Of a stretch of 64,000 nucleotides of DNA, positions 1 to 9,891 are shown piece by piece; the stretch's first letter is position 1, and each line of letters starts with the position of its first letter. The DNA is from an uncultured Bacteroidota bacterium. Lineage in GTDB: Bacteria > Bacteroidota > Bacteroidia > Chitinophagales > Saprospiraceae. Location of the stretch: the NCBI GenBank assembly GCA_937872515.1, contig CALMSX010000056.1, positions 1 through 64,000 of the forward strand. The letters are read 5' to 3'. The notes below the pieces were generated by a model. That model had not been told where the DNA came from, did not search any database, and saw only the letters and a list, made by a program, of their open reading frames with translations. The position numbers were made by a program, and so were the translations under genes.

Positions 1-617
1 TCTGAAGTATGACACCACAAAAACACATTGCCCAAATCAACGTGATTAGGATTTTTTTGGAAATGCACTACAAAACCGCGTTTTACAGGCACACGCATTA
101 AGGACATGAAGACACATTTAGCTTTTTGAGTAAAATTCAGATCTTAATGCCTCTCAATGCTCTTAATGTTGAACAAAATTCACGAATCTCATTTTAACGA
201 ATTAAGTCTATATATGGGTTTCACTCTGAAGCATGACCTCTCAAAAGACATTGCTCCTATTGACGAGATTGGGATATTTTTCCAACATTAAGGTAATGGA
301 GGGAATTAAGAAACTTATCCCTTAATTCTCTAAATTCTCTTAATGTTAAAAATAAGCACCAATCTCATACTAACGAATAAAGTCTATATGTGGGATTCAC
401 TCTGAAGTATGACACCACAAAAACACATTGCCCAAATCAACGTGATTAGGATTTTATTGGAAATGGACTACAAAACTGCGTTTTATAGGCACACGCATTA
501 AGGACATGAAGGTAATTTAGACTGTATATCTTAATGCTAACTTAACCCTTAATTCTCTAAATGATTAAAAAACAGGCTGAATTCATTTTCATTACAAGGT
601 CTATATAAAGCAGTAAT
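1..617. repeat. Three head-to-tail diverged repeat units, non-coding
   Basis: Units begin at 1, 225 and 401, each opening with TCTGAAG(T/C)ATGAC. The first 110 bases of the copies at 1 and 401 are nearly identical, with about four substitutions; the copy at 225 is clearly diverged. Each unit ends in a shared block: AATCTCAT at 185 and 361, followed by GTCTATAT and GGG(T/A)TTCAC; the third ending near 599 is degenerate. Unit lengths are about 224, 176 and 215. No open frame spans them. Short runs such as CTTAATG recur inside the units. The array may continue upstream of the window. It could be a decayed repeat family or the flank of a mobile element; the sequence does not decide. Confidence 0.7.
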
Positions 618-626
618 GTCTATTTC

Positions 627-679
627 TTAGTCCCTAGTCCCTAACCCCTAGTCCCTACTAAAGCCCCTAGCCCCTAGCC
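627..679. repeat. Imperfect CCCTAGT-type simple repeat
   Basis: A pyrimidine-rich stretch made of TAGTCCC, TAACCCC and TAGCCCC heptads lies immediately after the larger repeat array and ends a few bases from the lon stop codon. It is directly visible as a low-complexity tract. It may be prone to slippage and could lie in the 3' end of the lon transcript. No function is evident. Confidence 0.7.
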
Positions 680-683
680 TTTA

Positions 684-3068
684 TCACCTATCTAACGCCT
701 GTTCCAACACAGAGTACATAGTATCTACGTATATAAACTGAACATCCTTGATAAAATCAGGATTGATCTGCTCCACGTGGCGCTGGTTTTCACGACACAA
801 CATCACCTCCTTCATACCACTTCGTTTAGCGGCGAGGATCTTTTCTTTAATGCCACCTACCGGTAATACCTTACCCCGGAGCGTGATCTCACCCGTCATG
901 GCCAGGTGGGGTTTTACGGGCTTGCCTTTGAGGGCACTGACGATGGCCGTGAGCATAGTGATACCGGCACTTGGGCCGTCTTTGGGGATGGCACCCTCCG
1001 GAATGTGGATGTGGATGTCGGTGTTGTCAAAAACATCTGCATCGATCTCCAGCTTGGAGGCGTTGGCCTTGATAAAGCTAAGGGCAGTGGTTGCAGATTC
1101 TTTCATCACATCACCCAGGTTGCCGGTGAGGGTGAGCTTACCCTTGCCTTTGGAGGTAGAAGCTTCAATGTATAAAATATCGCCACCTACCTTGGTCCAG
1201 GCAAGGCCTACAGCCACACCAGGTAAGGATTCCACACTGTATTTTTCACCCAAAAATCTGATGGGACCCAGTATTTTTTCCGTTTCTTCCGCGGTTGGTT
1301 TTTTATTGTACTTTTCGTTAGAAGCCTTTTTTACCGCTATGTGTCGCATCACACTACCTATGGTGCGCTCCAGGTTTCTGACACCGGATTCGCGGGTATA
1401 GTCTGTAATGATTTTTTCCAAAACCTCGTCTTCCAGACTTACATCTTTGGTCTCCAGTCCGTTTTCTTTTTTCTGCTTGGGCACAAGGTGCTTTTTGGCA
1501 ATTTCTATTTTTTCTTCGGTGCTGTAGCCACTCACTTCTATGATCTCCATTCGGTCGAGTAGGGCAGGCTGGATGGAGTTGAGGGAGTTGGCAGTAGCAA
1601 TAAACAATACCTTCGACAAATCGTAGTCCACTTCGAGGTAGTTGTCATAAAAGGCAAAGTTTTGCTCGGGATCCAGGGCTTCCAACAGGGCCGAAGACGG
1701 ATCTCCGCGGTGGTCTGATCCCAGCTTGTCGATCTCATCCAGGATAAAGACCGGATTGCTACTTCCCGTTTTTTTCAGGGCCTTGATGATCCTGCCCGGC
1801 ATGGCTCCGATGTAGGTCTTGCGGTGTCCTCTGATCTCACTTTCATCGTGGAGTCCACCCAGTGACATGCGCACAAAGTTGCGTTTTAAGGCGCGGGCAA
1901 TAGATCGGCCCAGACTGGTCTTACCTACTCCCGGAGGACCCACCAAACACAGGATGGGGGCCTTCATGTCTTTGCGCAGCTTCAATACAGCCAGGTGTTC
2001 AAGGATGCGGTCTTTGATATCGTCGAGGCCATAGTGGTCATCGTCCAGTACCTTTTTGACGTTGGCAAGGTTGAAGTTGTCTTTGGTGTAGGCACTCCAC
2101 GGCAGATCCAACAGCGTTTCAAGGTAGTTGAGGGTCACCGAGTATTCAGCTATCTGAGGATTGATGCGGCGTGCCTTTTGGATCTCTTTGGCAAAGTGGG
2201 CGGCTATTTCTTTGGGCCACTCCTTGTCTTGAGCCTTTCGCTCCAGCTCATTCAGTTCAATGTCTTGTGGATTGCCACCCAGCTCTTCCTGAATGGTGCG
2301 GAGCTGTTGGTTTAGGTAGTAATCGCGTTGTTGTTTGTCAATGTCACCCCTTACCTTACTTTCTATCTGGTCTTTGATCTGCAGCATCTGAATCTCCTGG
2401 TTGAGGTGTTCCAGGATCTTACTTCCTTTTTCTTTGAGGTTGCCTATTTCAAGCAATTCCTGTTTGGCCAGGGCATTGACATTGAGGTTGGAGGCAATAA
2501 AATTGAACAGATAGGCCGGGCTTTTGATGTTTTGCAGCATCACCATGGCCTCATTGGGTATCTGGGGCGATAGTTCGATGATGCGCCTGGCTGTTTCGAT
2601 GATAGAACTGTGCATGGCATCAAATTCCAAGTCGTCTTCCGGCACTACCTCTTCTATAAAGTAGGCCTTCACCTCAAAATGGGGCTCGTGTTTGGTAAAG
2701 TCTTCTACAAATATTTTTTTTCTGCCCTGCAAAATGGCCGTTGTGCTGCCGTCTGGCATCTTGAGCACCTTCATCAGTTTGGCCACTACTCCTATCTTGT
2801 ACAGATCGGCCGCTTCGGGCTCTTCTACATTGAGGTCGCGCTGGGTCACCACCGCTATGTTTTTGGTTCCCTTGTCAGCTTTTTTGAGGGCTGCCAGCGA
2901 TTTATCCCTGCCAATGGTAATAGGTATCACCACACCGGGAAATAAAACGGTATTTTTTAAAGCAATAAGGGGTAGTACATCCTCGTATTCTTCAGCTATG
3001 TTTTTATCCTCATCTTCTAAGCTGAGCATAGGTAAAAATTCGCCGGCATTATCTCTATGGTTCACCAT
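684..3068 (-). CDS. lon: ATP-dependent protease Lon
   Basis: Lon is a cytosolic homo-oligomeric AAA+ serine protease that degrades misfolded and regulatory proteins. The 794-residue length is normal for the family. The N-terminal substrate-binding domain begins around residue 30 ([14 protein letters not shown]). The Walker A motif GPPGVGKT lies near residue 376, followed by Walker B (VFILDEIDK). The protease domain carries the Ser-Lys dyad: Ser700 in KDGPSAG and Lys743 in GGIKEK, 43 residues apart as in E. coli Lon. It is transcribed alone. A CATCTTTG element at 3099-3106 on the minus strand resembles a Bacteroidota -7 box with one mismatch. Nothing is missing from the active sites. Confidence 0.97.
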   Translation of the reverse strand: MVNHRDNAGEFLPMLSLEDEDKNIAEEYEDVLPLIALKNTVLFPGVVIPITIGRDKSLAALKKADKGTKNIAVVTQRDLNVEEPEAADLYKIGVVAKLMKVLKMPDGSTTAILQGRKKIFVEDFTKHEPHFEVKAYFIEEVVPEDDLEFDAMHSSIIETARRIIELSPQIPNEAMVMLQNIKSPAYLFNFIASNLNVNALAKQELLEIGNLKEKGSKILEHLNQEIQMLQIKDQIESKVRGDIDKQQRDYYLNQQLRTIQEELGGNPQDIELNELERKAQDKEWPKEIAAHFAKEIQKARRINPQIAEYSVTLNYLETLLDLPWSAYTKDNFNLANVKKVLDDDHYGLDDIKDRILEHLAVLKLRKDMKAPILCLVGPPGVGKTSLGRSIARALKRNFVRMSLGGLHDESEIRGHRKTYIGAMPGRIIKALKKTGSSNPVFILDEIDKLGSDHRGDPSSALLEALDPEQNFAFYDNYLEVDYDLSKVLFIATANSLNSIQPALLDRMEIIEVSGYSTEEKIEIAKKHLVPKQKKENGLETKDVSLEDEVLEKIITDYTRESGVRNLERTIGSVMRHIAVKKASNEKYNKKPTAEETEKILGPIRFLGEKYSVESLPGVAVGLAWTKVGGDILYIEASTSKGKGKLTLTGNLGDVMKESATTALSFIKANASKLEIDADVFDNTDIHIHIPEGAIPKDGPSAGITMLTAIVSALKGKPVKPHLAMTGEITLRGKVLPVGGIKEKILAAKRSGMKEVMLCRENQRHVEQINPDFIKDVQFIYVDTMYSVLEQALDR

Positions 3069-3315
3069 GTATTTTTGTCTTTATTGATGTTGGGTAGTCA
3101 AAGATGGACTCAATATTTGTACCAAGCCATTTTTTGAGTCGATTTGTGACATTTATTTAAATTCCGGCTGACAAAATGGCATTTTATTGATATTTGCATC
3201 ACAGTTATGTCATACATTTATACTAGATAAAAATAATTGATGCCAGAGAGTGTTTTTTACTAGTTTTTAAAGATACCAAAAATGGTAGCGTAATTGTTAA
3301 AAAAGTTATTAAGCA

Positions 3316-4824
3316 ATGATGTATGTTTTAGAGAGAAGAGCTGTGATATTAACAGCTCTTTTACACTTTGTATTATTTGCAATTGGGCAAGACAAACAAG
3401 ATTATACTTGGTTGTTTAATAACAGAGCTTCGGGGTTTAATGGATTATATGTAAATACAACTTTTAAGTTTAGTGAAGGTAGTTATTTTTCATTTCTCGA
3501 TACAGTGCAATTTAATTCAGGCAGAACCAACTCGAGTATAACCGATGAAACCGGTAAACTCCTGTTTTATACAAATGGGTGTCAGGTAATACAAGCTGAT
3601 CATAGTTTAATGGAAAATGGTGATAGTTTGAATTTCGGTAATTTTTATACTGAATGGTGGGATAACTGTAGTGGAGGATATGTTGGATTTCAGGATATAA
3701 TTATATTAAATGATCCAAAAAATATTAATGGATATTATATTATTCACAAAACATTTAATTTTATAACAACACCATTAACTTTCTATTTAGAAGGGTTAAA
3801 ATATACTTATGTTGATATGACATTAAATGATGGGAAAGGAAAGGTTACAGTAAAAAATAAGACCTTTTTTAATAAAAGGGATTTGGTTTCATCTTTTTTG
3901 ACAGCTATTAGACATCAAAATACAAAGGACTGGTGGTTGATTCAAATGAAAGAAAATAGCAATGCTTACCTAAAGTTTATCTTAGATGAAAATGGTCCCA
4001 TGCTTGTAGATTCACAAAATATTGGGCCTAAAACCACAAGGAATACCTCTGCAGGTGGGTTTGCAAAATTTAGTCCAGATGGTAAACAATGGGCATGGTT
4101 TACTACCGAGAATGGTTTAAATTTATTTGACTTTGACGGAGAAACCGGAGAATTAAGTAATCAAAAATTATTGATGATTCCCCATAGAAGAGTATTTACA
4201 GGATTGGAATTCTCTCCAAATAGTAGATTCATTTATATTTCAGCACATGATTCACTATTTCAAATTGATACATGGCATTTCGAATTAACTTATGAATTGA
4301 TTGATACTTTCGATAAAGGAGAACAAGGCTTTGCAAATTTCCATGGTATAAGTTTAGCTCCTGATTGCAAAATTTATATGACAAGTTCAAATAGCACAAA
4401 ATCATTGAGTAGGATAAATTACCCTAACAAAAAGGGGAAGGCATGCGATTTTAGACAACATGAAGTTCCTCTTTTTGCAACCAATGGAATTGGCATTCCT
4501 AATTTTCCTCGTCTCCGGGTAGATGAAATAGACGTCTGTGACAGCACAGAGCAATACACAGATGTGATAGATATTGAGGAAAAAAGAGCCCTAATGAGAA
4601 TTTACCCAAACCCTGTAAAAGATATTGCCAAAATTCAAAGTGAAGAAAGTGGGAATCTGTACCTATTTGATATGAGAGGGGTTATGGTCAAAAGTCTCTT
4701 TATTCAAAAGGGCAGCAATTATTTAGATATGCAAGCTATGGATAATGGATTTTATTTTATTAACTTTATTAATAATCAGGGGGGCCATTATGGCACTAAA
4801 ATTTTCAAAACTAATAGTGAATAA
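3316..4824 (+). CDS. T9SS-sorted secreted protein (AT-rich, function unknown)
   Basis: A 502-residue exported protein. The N-terminus has a hydrophobic stretch (residues about 8-23) consistent with a signal peptide. The last 75 residues form a typical type IX secretion C-terminal tail: MRIYPNPVKD, then LYLFDMRGVMVKS, then a Gly/aromatic block NGFYFI and a terminal Lys-rich end. The central part contains repeated strand-rich blocks such as AKFSPDGKQWAWF and GLEFSPNSRFIYIS, which look like beta-propeller blades. The gene is visibly more AT-rich than its neighbours, with many AAA, ATT and TTA codons, suggesting recent acquisition or weak selection. It precedes the T9SS core genes, but its own role (adhesin, enzyme or other cargo) cannot be told. 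Confidence 0.85.
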   Translation: MMYVLERRAVILTALLHFVLFAIGQDKQDYTWLFNNRASGFNGLYVNTTFKFSEGSYFSFLDTVQFNSGRTNSSITDETGKLLFYTNGCQVIQADHSLMENGDSLNFGNFYTEWWDNCSGGYVGFQDIIILNDPKNINGYYIIHKTFNFITTPLTFYLEGLKYTYVDMTLNDGKGKVTVKNKTFFNKRDLVSSFLTAIRHQNTKDWWLIQMKENSNAYLKFILDENGPMLVDSQNIGPKTTRNTSAGGFAKFSPDGKQWAWFTTENGLNLFDFDGETGELSNQKLLMIPHRRVFTGLEFSPNSRFIYISAHDSLFQIDTWHFELTYELIDTFDKGEQGFANFHGISLAPDCKIYMTSSNSTKSLSRINYPNKKGKACDFRQHEVPLFATNGIGIPNFPRLRVDEIDVCDSTEQYTDVIDIEEKRALMRIYPNPVKDIAKIQSEESGNLYLFDMRGVMVKSLFIQKGSNYLDMQAMDNGFYFINFINNQGGHYGTKIFKTNSE

Positions 4825-5035
4825 CAGCTATTTAGTTCTCATAGCTATTATTTATTTTGCGTTTTTACCCACCAATTAAAATGCTTTTAATATTGCCCTT
4901 TGTCTCTCAATTCAAATTGATTTACAGATAGTTATTCTTTATTTAATAAAAATAAAGTAGGTTTTTTAGAATCCAATAGTTATTTTAACAATTTTACTTT
5001 CAATTTGAGTCATACACATTATCTTGTGCGGGTAA

Positions 5036-6043
5036 ATGACTTATTTTTCAAAAACATCGGTGGGAACAAAGGGTAACAGGCTTGTGTTGATGATCGCTTT
5101 TTTATGGGTCATGGCCACAATCCCATCCAGCGCTCAGCAATGGAACCAATCGTCTTTTGTGCCGCTCAATCCTTATCGGGAGCACGCTGCCTATGCTGGT
5201 TTTGATCAATCCATTGCCATCCATTTGCACCTGCGCAACCAATGGGTCAATTTACCCGGCAGTCCCCGGTTTTTTTATGCTGGCATGCATCTGCCCATCT
5301 ATTTGTTCAACCTGGGGGTGGGATTCGACCTTCAAACTGCGTCAGATGGGGTGCTGCAATACCGCAGCATCAGGGCATCCGGTGCCAGGGTTTTCAGGGC
5401 AGCAGGAGGCAGTCTTTCTCTCGGGGCGAGGCTGGGGTTTTTGCAAATGGGCATTGACGGCAATGCCATCAGAACACCTGGTGGTGATTATGAAAATGGC
5501 ACTATTGACCACAATGACCCCATTTTAAATACGGGTAAGTACACCGGAAACGGCTTTCAATGGGAGGCATCCCTCTTTTTCAGGCACCCCCTGTTTCAGA
5601 CCGGCATTTCCGTTTTGGATGTGCCCAGCCACCCAATCGAGCTGGATTTGACCCGGTTTGGGCTCAACACCCATTTGATGGGATTTTTTCAATACCCCAT
5701 TTCGTTGTCGCAAAACGTTCATTTTCAGCCAAGTGTGGTTGTCAGATCAGATTTAAGAAAAATTCAATCCGAAATTCATGCTTTGCTACGCATAAATGGC
5801 AACATTTTTGGAGGAGTGATGATACGGGGAAACAGTTCTCCGACATGGGATGCTTTGGGTTTCTGCGTAGGTCACAAGATCAATCGCAGATATTCAGTGT
5901 TTTATCAGTACGATGCAGGTATTTCGAGCCTGCAGCGCAGCCACGAAGGGAGTCATGAATTGATGTTGCGCATCAATTTTTACAACCTTCCGGCTACCGG
6001 TCAACCACCAAAAATCATTTTTAACCCAAGATTTTTGGAGTAG
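5036..6043 (+). CDS. PorP/SprF family type IX secretion membrane protein
   Basis: An outer-membrane beta-barrel of the PorP/SprF family, 335 residues, with a signal peptide ending near AQQWNQ (about residue 34). The start of the mature protein (AQQWNQSSFVPLNPYREHAAYAG) and the C-terminal barrel strand (SHELMLRINFYN) are typical of the family. PorP is a T9SS component in Porphyromonas gingivalis, where porP stands directly before porK-porL-porM-porN. The same order holds here: gldK follows 285 bases downstream. SprF-type paralogues help individual adhesins reach the surface, but the position next to gldKLMN favours the core PorP role. The base composition returns to the window norm here, unlike the preceding gene. 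Confidence 0.88.
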   Translation: MTYFSKTSVGTKGNRLVLMIAFLWVMATIPSSAQQWNQSSFVPLNPYREHAAYAGFDQSIAIHLHLRNQWVNLPGSPRFFYAGMHLPIYLFNLGVGFDLQTASDGVLQYRSIRASGARVFRAAGGSLSLGARLGFLQMGIDGNAIRTPGGDYENGTIDHNDPILNTGKYTGNGFQWEASLFFRHPLFQTGISVLDVPSHPIELDLTRFGLNTHLMGFFQYPISLSQNVHFQPSVVVRSDLRKIQSEIHALLRINGNIFGGVMIRGNSSPTWDALGFCVGHKINRRYSVFYQYDAGISSLQRSHEGSHELMLRINFYNLPATGQPPKIIFNPRFLE

Positions 6044-6245
6044 ACAAGGCAGGGATAGGCAGAGGGACTAAATTTCACTTGAGGAATTTTACTCATATTT
6101 ACCGCCTTTTTTACCAAGGATAAACCGCAATATGCCAACATAATTTTATTTGGAATTTTGTGCAATATCCGCAGTAATATATGCGTTGTAACATTTGCTA
6201 AAGAACCTAAGTAATCCTAAATTTTTACATTTTCAGAATATATTT

Positions 6246-6275
6246 TTTGAAAATAGAATTTCAGCATTATCTTTA
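6246..6275 (+). promoter_or_regulatory. Candidate promoter of gldKLMN
   Basis: TTTG at 6246-6249, 18 bases, then TATCTTTA at 6268-6275 (7 of 8 to the Bacteroidota TAnnTTTG element). It lies about 52 bases before the gldK start. The match is by eye and one base departs from consensus. Confidence 0.42.
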
Positions 6276-6327
6276 CGCCTTGAATTTTATAAAGGGGTTT
6301 ATAAATTAAAAATTGTAGGTAGAAAAA

Positions 6328-7563
6328 ATGAAAAAAACTCTTTTTTCAGCGCTAAGCTTTTTTGCTTTGATCTTATTGCTAGCGTCTTGCGGATCGACGG
6401 AATCCGGGCAACTTGTAGGAGTTGCAAACAGGCCAAAATGGACCAGTCCCAATCCTTACGGTATGGTGTACGTCCAATCTGGTCAGGTTCACATCGGTCA
6501 GGGCGATCAGGATGTTTTCTCAACATTCACTCAGAGGCCTAAGTCCATCTCTATTCAGGGATTTTTCATGGACGATACCGAAATTACCAACAACGAATAC
6601 CGCCAGTTTGTGTACTGGGTTCGTGACTCCATCGCACATACCATCATGGGTGACGTCATCCAGGATGACAATGGCAATGAGTCTATCGACTGGGAAATCG
6701 AGTTGGACCATGCAGATCCTACCCTGGATGAAATGTACTACCAGGGCGATATGGCTTTCTCCGGTAAGAGGGAGATGGATCCGCGCAAACTCAAATACAA
6801 ATACGAATGGTTCGACTGGCAGGGAGCTGCTACTCGCGGAACTGAGCGTAAGGCCCACATTAAGAAAGAAGAGGTAGAGATCTATCCTGACACCATGTGT
6901 TGGATCAGAGACTTCTCTTACAGCTATAATGAGCCGTTCACAAGAAACTATTTCTGGCATCCAGCCTTTGACGACTATCCGGTGGTAGGTGTTAACTGGC
7001 ACCAGGCAACCGCTTTCTGCGATTGGAGGACCAGATTATACGACAAATACAGAGACCCATCTGAAGTAAATACAGAAATTTACCGTCTGCCTTCTGAGGC
7101 TGAATGGGAATATGCTGCCAGAGGTGGTCACGATCTTTCACCCTATCCTTGGGGTGGTCCTTATGTAAGGAATGCAAAAGGTTGTTTACTTGCCAACTTC
7201 AAACCTGGAAGGGGCAATTATCCGGAAGACGGAGGACTTTATACAGTAAAAGCAGATGCTTACTTCCCCAATGATTACGGCCTCTACAACATGGCGGGCA
7301 ACGTGTCAGAATGGACCAGCTCAGCTTATGTAGAAAATGCCTACACCCATGAGCATGACCTTAACTCTGATTACAGGTACAATGCCGCTACAACAGATCC
7401 TGAAGCTTTAAAGCGTAAGGTTTTGAGAGGAGGATCTTGGAAAGACATTTCTTACTACCTGCAAACAGGTACAAGACATTGGGAATTCCAGGATACTGCT
7501 AAGTCCTACATCGGATTCAGGACAGTATTGACTTACCTCGGAAGGTCGATCAACGATTTCTAG
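6328..7563 (+). CDS. gldK: Gliding motility / T9SS lipoprotein GldK (PorK)
   Basis: GldK forms, with GldN, the periplasmic ring attached to the outer membrane in the type IX secretion system. The 411-residue protein has a lipoprotein signal with the lipid-accepting Cys21 (LLLASC). The rest is a formylglycine-generating-enzyme-like (SUMF1) fold: WVHQ-type landmarks include ITNNEYRQFVYWV, GVNWHQATAFCDW, RLPSEAEWEYAARGG, NMAGNVSEWT and VLRGGSWKD, ending in GFRTVLT. In GldK this fold is structural, not known to be catalytic. It starts the gldK-L-M-N run, with gldL 110 bases downstream. The start was chosen at the ATG giving the lipoprotein signal. Confidence 0.96.
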   Translation: MKKTLFSALSFFALILLLASCGSTESGQLVGVANRPKWTSPNPYGMVYVQSGQVHIGQGDQDVFSTFTQRPKSISIQGFFMDDTEITNNEYRQFVYWVRDSIAHTIMGDVIQDDNGNESIDWEIELDHADPTLDEMYYQGDMAFSGKREMDPRKLKYKYEWFDWQGAATRGTERKAHIKKEEVEIYPDTMCWIRDFSYSYNEPFTRNYFWHPAFDDYPVVGVNWHQATAFCDWRTRLYDKYRDPSEVNTEIYRLPSEAEWEYAARGGHDLSPYPWGGPYVRNAKGCLLANFKPGRGNYPEDGGLYTVKADAYFPNDYGLYNMAGNVSEWTSSAYVENAYTHEHDLNSDYRYNAATTDPEALKRKVLRGGSWKDISYYLQTGTRHWEFQDTAKSYIGFRTVLTYLGRSINDF

Positions 7564-7672
7564 TCTTTTATAAAGTACCCCGGTTGACCTCCGTGATCTT
7601 GTTACTCTGATCCGGTGTATATCCGTATTACTTTCCAGATAATATTTACTAACAACTAAATTTAATCTAAAA

Positions 7673-8254
7673 ATGAGCTTTTTTAAGTCACCTACTTTTA
7701 AGTATGCAAAGAATTTCCTCATAGGTGTAGGAGCATCCGTGGTTATGATCGGTGCCCTTGGTAAGATCAACTCTGAGCCTTGGGGTGGTCCTGCTATCAC
7801 AGCCGGTCTGGTTGTGGAAGCATTCTTATTCCTTATGCTGGGTATCCTCGGCCCTGAAAAAGACTACTACTGGGAAAAATTATATCCAGGATTGGATCAG
7901 TATTCATCTTCTATCTCTCCTTTAACGGCTGGTCCAGTTAAAGCTGGCCCAAGAGCTTTGGATGCAGAAGCAGTTGAAAACAGATTGGGAGGTATGTTGA
8001 GCGAATTGCAAAACATGTCAAAAAGCCTTGGTTCATTGAAAGCCCTTCAGGAAGTTGATTTTTCTGAAACCAGCCAGCAAATGAAAACAATGCACAACTT
8101 CTATACTAAGATGAATGAGGCTATGAAGACCCTCAATGACACAGTTGATGATACAAAGGTTTACAAAGACCAAATGGTTGCTTTGAACAAAAACCTTTCT
8201 TCATTGAACTCTGTATACGGCAACGTATTGAATGCGTTTATAGTTAAGCAGTAA
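7673..8254 (+). CDS. gldL: Type IX secretion motor protein GldL (PorL)
   Basis: GldL is the inner-membrane stator-like part of the proton-driven T9SS/gliding motor and works with GldM. The 193-residue protein has two transmembrane helices (about residues 13-30 and 42-60). Glu49 sits inside the second helix (GLVVEAFLFL), the position of the glutamate shown to be essential in Flavobacterium GldL. The helices are followed by the family motif GPEKDYYWEKLYPGLD. The cytoplasmic C-terminal half is helical and coiled-coil-like, rich in Lys, Glu, Leu and Met. It lies between gldK and gldM in the conserved order. Confidence 0.96.
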   Translation: MSFFKSPTFKYAKNFLIGVGASVVMIGALGKINSEPWGGPAITAGLVVEAFLFLMLGILGPEKDYYWEKLYPGLDQYSSSISPLTAGPVKAGPRALDAEAVENRLGGMLSELQNMSKSLGSLKALQEVDFSETSQQMKTMHNFYTKMNEAMKTLNDTVDDTKVYKDQMVALNKNLSSLNSVYGNVLNAFIVKQ

Positions 8255-8307
8255 TCGGGTTCTTCATCCAATCATTCATTTCTTAATCAAAAAAACTAAA
8301 GAAGAAG

Positions 8308-9873
8308 ATGTCAATTCCTAAGGAACCCAGACAGTTGATGATCAACGTAATGTATCTGGTGCTTACAGCCCTTTTGGCATTGAATGTTTCTGCGGAGATA
8401 TTCAACGCATTTGCCATGGTTGACAAGGGTTTGAGAGCTGCCAATACTGCACTTGATACATCAAATGACGCCCTTCCTCAAGCCATTAAGGACGGAGCGA
8501 AGAAAAAAGACGAATTAAAAACATATGCTGATCGCGTAGATCAGGTACGAGCCATATCTAAAGAAAATACTGCTTACATCCAGGGTCTGATCGACAAACT
8601 GATCGATGAAGGAGGTAACAGAAATGGATCTCGCGACGACGGGGATTATGTTGATGCTTACGGCATCAAAGAACCCATTGGTAAAAGAGACTACGATGCT
8701 ACTACCCGTCTTATGGTAGATAGCGGAGAAGGTATGAAGATGCGCCAGAAAATGTTGGATGTAAAAGCCAAGTTGCTGGCCCTCGTTGACGAAAAAGAAA
8801 GAGCCACTTTCCAACTTCCCATCGAAATCGATGATGATACCTGGAAAAAATCTGCCAACAAAAAGAAAGACTGGGCCGACTTTACCTTTGGTCACATGCC
8901 AATTGGTGCTACTGAGCCTATCTTCTCTAAATTTATCAACGATACCAAAGCTTCTGAAGCTGCCCTGCTCAACTACCTTGCCGGTAAAGTAGGTCTTTCT
9001 AAAGACGATGTGGTTTTGGATAAATTCCGAGTAGTAGCTGCTCCTAAAAAATCATACATCCTTAAAGGTGAGTCTTATGAAGCTGATGTATTTTTGAGTG
9101 CGGCGGCAGGTGCAGGTACCAATACTGGTATTTCAGTCTCTGTAAATGGCTCAAGACTGGCTACTGACAAAGACGGTGTAGCAAAATATACTGCAACTGG
9201 CTCTAGCCTTGGTAAAAAGACCTATACCGCTTCAGTTTCTGTTACCAACCCTATTACGGGTAAAACAGATACTTACAAGTCAGAATTTGAATACGAAGTA
9301 GGTGAAAAATCTGCTACCGTTTCAGCTTCTAAAATGAATGTGTTCTACATCGGTGTTGAAAACCCGGTTGAGATCGCTGTTGCTGGTGTAAGTTCTAACC
9401 AAATCCAGGTTAACATGACCGGTGGTAATATCAGCAGAAATGCAGATGGTACTTACACGGTAAAAGTTACCCAGGTAGGTAATGCCAAAGTTACTGTTAG
9501 TGCTCCTGGCATGAACTACAGCAAGGACTTCCGCGTTAAAAGGATTCCGGATCCAGTGCCGGTTTTGGGTAGAAACAGAGGCGGTAAAATTGGTGATGGT
9601 GAATTCAAAGCGTATCCCGGGGTATACCCATTGTTGGAAGGTTTTGACTTCGAAGCCAAGTGCGAGATCTCAGAATACCTCTTGATCCGTGCTCCTAAAC
9701 GTCAGGATCCTGAATTCTCTCCCAACCAGGGAGGAAAATACAATGCTAAATCACAATCATTGATCGGCAAAGCGGCTCCGGGTGACAACTTTTTGTTCCA
9801 GGACATTAAGTGTAAGTGTCCGGGCGACCCTGCACCAAGAGCCATTGGTTCAATGGTATTCTCTATTAAATAA
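8308..9873 (+). CDS. gldM: Type IX secretion motor protein GldM (PorM)
   Basis: GldM is the partner of GldL. It has one inner-membrane helix near the N-terminus (about residues 11-31, LMINVMYLVLTALLALNVSAE) and a long periplasmic shaft that reaches the GldK/GldN ring. The 521-residue length matches the family. The N-terminal domain is helical (residues about 35-220), followed by three beta-rich domains; the first opens with KSYILKGESYEADVFL. The C-terminal region has the conserved PVPVLG linker and a final domain rich in Cys (KCEISEY, IKCKCPGDP). All features expected of an intact GldM are present. It is 18 bases from gldN and surely co-transcribed with it. Confidence 0.96.
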   Translation: MSIPKEPRQLMINVMYLVLTALLALNVSAEIFNAFAMVDKGLRAANTALDTSNDALPQAIKDGAKKKDELKTYADRVDQVRAISKENTAYIQGLIDKLIDEGGNRNGSRDDGDYVDAYGIKEPIGKRDYDATTRLMVDSGEGMKMRQKMLDVKAKLLALVDEKERATFQLPIEIDDDTWKKSANKKKDWADFTFGHMPIGATEPIFSKFINDTKASEAALLNYLAGKVGLSKDDVVLDKFRVVAAPKKSYILKGESYEADVFLSAAAGAGTNTGISVSVNGSRLATDKDGVAKYTATGSSLGKKTYTASVSVTNPITGKTDTYKSEFEYEVGEKSATVSASKMNVFYIGVENPVEIAVAGVSSNQIQVNMTGGNISRNADGTYTVKVTQVGNAKVTVSAPGMNYSKDFRVKRIPDPVPVLGRNRGGKIGDGEFKAYPGVYPLLEGFDFEAKCEISEYLLIRAPKRQDPEFSPNQGGKYNAKSQSLIGKAAPGDNFLFQDIKCKCPGDPAPRAIGSMVFSIK

Positions 9874-9891
9874 TTTTTTTATCTCTTTAAG

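Noticed and set aside
1..617. Possible CRISPR array
   Set aside because: The units are too long (176-224 bases), too few and too diverged, with no uniform short repeat and spacer pattern and no cas genes nearby.
748..1401. Long open frame antisense to lon
   Set aside because: It mirrors the codon pattern of lon on the opposite strand and has no protein-like features; lon is certain.
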